NCBI RefSeq assembly: GCF_038967635.1
Contig: NZ_CP152413.1
Span: 5,894,001 to 5,958,000 of the forward strand
Direction: 5' to 3'
DNA from: Bradyrhizobium sp. B124
GTDB taxonomy: Bacteria; Pseudomonadota; Alphaproteobacteria; Rhizobiales; Xanthobacteraceae
Length of the DNA: 64,000 nt
The notes under the pieces were generated by a model that saw only the letters and a list, made by a program, of their open reading frames with translations, was not told the origin of the DNA and did not search any database. The first letter of the stretch is position 1. Each line of letters begins with the position of its first letter. The position numbers and the translations under genes were made by a program. This document shows positions 61,903 to 64,000 of the stretch, piece after piece.

Positions 61903-63459
61903 CTACTCCATCACCGCGGCATGATCCGGCGGCGCCGACTGCGCGCGCAGCGTGGCCTTGGTCGAGCCGATCATCAGCGCGAGCGGGATCGAGACCAGGA
62001 TGAACAGCATCACCAGCTGGTAGTCGTGCGAGAATGCGATGATCTGCGACTGCGCGGCCACCATCCTGTCGGCCATCGCGCGGCCGGCATCGGTGTTGAG
62101 GTTGATCATGCCGGCGACATCGGGCATCTGCAGCGCGTGGTTGAACGGATTGATCTGCTCCGACAGCTTTGCGTAGATCCGCCGACCGCCTTCGGTGAGC
62201 TGCGCGATCACGATCGAGATGCCGACCGAGCTCGCGACGTTGCGGAACAGCGTCAGCATCGAGGTGCCGTCGGTACGCAATTGGTTCGGCAGAGTCAGGA
62301 ACGCCACCGTCGACAGCGGCACGAACACGAGGCCGAAGCCAAAACCCTGGATCACGCTGACGACGATGATCTCTCTTGCCTGGGTCATGTCGGTCCAGCC
62401 GGTCATCTGGAACAGCGATGCCGCGGTCAGCGCGAGGCCGGAGACGATCAGCGTCCGCGCCTCGATGTAGCGCATCAGGCGGCCGACCAGCATCATCGCG
62501 ACGAAGGTGCCGGCGCCGCGGGTCGCCAGCAACAGGCCGGCAGTAATGATTGGATAGCCGACCACGTTCTGCAGATAGGGCGAGGACAGCGCCATGGTCG
62601 AATACAGCACGAGGCCCATCACCGTCATGAACACGACGCCGCCGAGAAAATTGCGGTCCTTGAAGATCGCGAACTGGATGAACGGCTTGTCGGTGGTCAG
62701 CGAATGGGCGAAGAAGAAATAGGCGCCGACCGCCGCCACAATGAACTCGATCATGATCTCGTTGGATTCCAGCCAGCCGAGCTGCTCGCCGCGGTCGAGC
62801 GCGAGCTGCAGCGCGCCGATCGCGACCGCGAGCGCGCCGAAGCCGAACCAGTCGAAGCGCAGCGCGTGGTCCTGCCTGGTCTCGTCCATGAACACCGCGA
62901 GGCCGAGCACGGTGAAGGCGCCGAACGGCAGATTGACGAAGAACACCCAGTGCCACGAATAGGTCTCGGTCAGCCAGGCACCGAGCGAGGGGCCCATGAT
63001 CGGGCCCATCATCACGCCCATGCCCCAGATCGACATCGCCTTGGCGCGCTCATGCAGCGCGTAGGAATCGAGCATCACCGCCTGCGACAGCGGCACCAGC
63101 GCCGCGCCGAACACGCCCTGCAACAGGCGGAACAGCACCATCTGGTTGATGTCCTGCGCCAGGCCGCAGAACACCGAGGCGACGGTGAAGCCGGCCGAGC
63201 AGATGATGAAGATGCGCTTGCGGCCGAAGCGGTTGGCGATCCAGCCCACCGGGGCGGTCATGATCGCGGCCGCGACGATGTAGGAGGTCAGCACCCAGTT
63301 GATCTGGTCCTGCGAGGCCGACAGCGAACCCTGCATATAGGGCAGCGCGACGTTGGCGATCGTGGTGTCGAGCGCTTGCATGATCGTCGCGGTCATCGCG
63401 CAGATCGTCACCATGTTCCGGCGCATGCCGGGCACGGCGGATGGTGACGGTGCATTCAT
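61903..63459 (-). CDS. DHA2-family multidrug efflux MFS transporter (EmrB-like)
   Basis: 518 residues, ATG at 63459. Fourteen membrane helices are expected; TM1 TICAMTATIMQALDTTIANV with the conserved Asp, motif A WIANRFGRKRIFIICSAGF, motif C MGVMMGPIMGPSLGAWL and the following SWHWVFFVNLPFG are all characteristic of EmrB. It pumps hydrophobic drugs with proton exchange. The start is 6 bases after the stop of the adaptor gene, so both are co-transcribed and form an EmrAB-type inner-membrane/periplasmic complex. Confidence 0.93.
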   Translation of the reverse strand: MNAPSPSAVPGMRRNMVTICAMTATIMQALDTTIANVALPYMQGSLSASQDQINWVLTSYIVAAAIMTAPVGWIANRFGRKRIFIICSAGFTVASVFCGLAQDINQMVLFRLLQGVFGAALVPLSQAVMLDSYALHERAKAMSIWGMGVMMGPIMGPSLGAWLTETYSWHWVFFVNLPFGAFTVLGLAVFMDETRQDHALRFDWFGFGALAVAIGALQLALDRGEQLGWLESNEIMIEFIVAAVGAYFFFAHSLTTDKPFIQFAIFKDRNFLGGVVFMTVMGLVLYSTMALSSPYLQNVVGYPIITAGLLLATRGAGTFVAMMLVGRLMRYIEARTLIVSGLALTAASLFQMTGWTDMTQAREIIVVSVIQGFGFGLVFVPLSTVAFLTLPNQLRTDGTSMLTLFRNVASSVGISIVIAQLTEGGRRIYAKLSEQINPFNHALQMPDVAGMINLNTDAGRAMADRMVAAQSQIIAFSHDYQLVMLFILVSIPLALMIGSTKATLRAQSAPPDHAAVME

Positions 63460-63465
63460 CGCGTC

Positions 63466-64000
63466 TTAGTCCTGATGGTCCGGGTGCGCGGAGGCCGAGC
63501 GCAGCCCGAGCAGGCCGGCCAGCGTGCGGCGGTGGTTGGTGTCGATCGTCGCGTAGACGCTCATGCCGGCCTTCAGCTTCTTCACGAACGGATCGTTCTC
63601 GTCGAAGTAGATCCGCACCGGCACCCGCTGCACCACCTTGACGAAGTTGCCGGTGGCGTTCTGCGGCGGCAGGATCGCGAACTGCGCGCCGGTGCCGGGC
63701 GACAGCGAGCCGATCTTGCCCTTGAATTCATGGTTCGGGAACGCGTCGACGTCGAGCGTCACCGGCTGACCGACCGCGACATAGGTGAAGTCGCTTTCCT
63801 TCGGATTGGCGTCGACCCAGGGGTGGTCGACGTCGATCACCGAGAACACCGGTGCGCCCGCGGCGACGAAGCGGCCGAGCTGGATCTGATCGACCTGGGT
63901 CGCCACGCCGTCCATCGGCGCGCGCAGTACGGTGTGATCGAGATTGCGCTGGGCGTCGTCGAGCTTGGCCTTGGCCTGGGCGTAGGGCGGGAAGCGTTCG
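63466..64000 (-). CDS. HlyD/EmrA-family efflux adaptor (5' end cut by window)
   Basis: The visible part of 178 codons is the C-terminal portion. It opens at the window edge in the coiled-coil end (AQAKAKLDDAQRNLDHT), then the lipoyl/beta-barrel text VLRAPMDGVATQVDQIQLGR, DVDHPWVDANPKESDFTYVA, VGQPVTLDVDAFPN and a C-terminal membrane-proximal domain. It anchors in the inner membrane by its missing N-terminus and links EmrB to an outer-membrane channel. The start lies beyond base 64000. Confidence 0.9.
   Translation of the reverse strand, partial: ERFPPYAQAKAKLDDAQRNLDHTVLRAPMDGVATQVDQIQLGRFVAAGAPVFSVIDVDHPWVDANPKESDFTYVAVGQPVTLDVDAFPNHEFKGKIGSLSPGTGAQFAILPPQNATGNFVKVVQRVPVRIYFDENDPFVKKLKAGMSVYATIDTNHRRTLAGLLGLRSASAHPDHQD

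Overview
The window is about 64 kb of GC-rich alphaproteobacterial chromosome. The gene set points to Bradyrhizobium or a close relative: a RegSR/ActSR redox pair with the GGxxNPF quinone motif, GlnD, intracellular PHA depolymerase, the protocatechuate branch of the beta-ketoadipate pathway, many ABC binding proteins, HWE and FixL/FixJ-type signalling, and several families of short palindromic intergenic repeats. That assignment is an inference from gene content and style; no marker gene such as rRNA is present.

Layout. 1-5.9 kb is an accessory segment: a partial FAD oxidoreductase, a PAS protein, an HEXXH membrane protein, a gene-poor stretch, then a small protein plus a large serine recombinase whose catalytic domain carries two compensating frameshifts. 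The recombinase abuts and overlaps the 3' end of a tRNA-Arg(CCG), the likely chromosomal junction. 6-25 kb is core-like metabolism and signalling: two luciferase-like flavin monooxygenases, hydrolases, a GGDEF/EAL protein, an HWE kinase, an SDR, a membrane adenylate cyclase with a possible 14-codon leader, an MFS pump, a PHB-type esterase, an MBL hydrolase, and two GH13 enzymes converging with overlapping stop codons. 25-32 kb has mmcB, regSR, a two-gene ABC exporter, phaZ and a YgjP-like metallopeptidase. 32-39 kb has PBP1A, a DUF1330 protein and two tandem paralogous branched-chain-type binding proteins without permeases. 39-44 kb has an O6-alkylguanine methyltransferase and, on the minus strand, a sensor kinase - FixJ-like regulator - single-domain receiver run followed by two tiny coupled Cys4 proteins and a 38-residue membrane protein. 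44-54 kb has glnD, an SsuABC-like transporter, an OsmC protein and mutS. 54-60 kb is an aromatic catabolism block (pcaF, pcaHG, ArsR/AHSA1 pair, AroE-like dehydrogenase, Gfo/Idh oxidoreductase). 60-64 kb has another binding protein and an EmrAB-type efflux pair running off the window.

The least explained material is the micro-protein cluster at 39.6-40.2 kb next to the two-component genes, the damaged recombinase at the tRNA-Arg junction, the shared dispersed repeats, and two translation-control arrangements: the leader before the cyclase at 13.87 kb and a hairpin hiding the ribosome binding site at 58.92 kb. All functions are read from motifs and context only; no database search was available.
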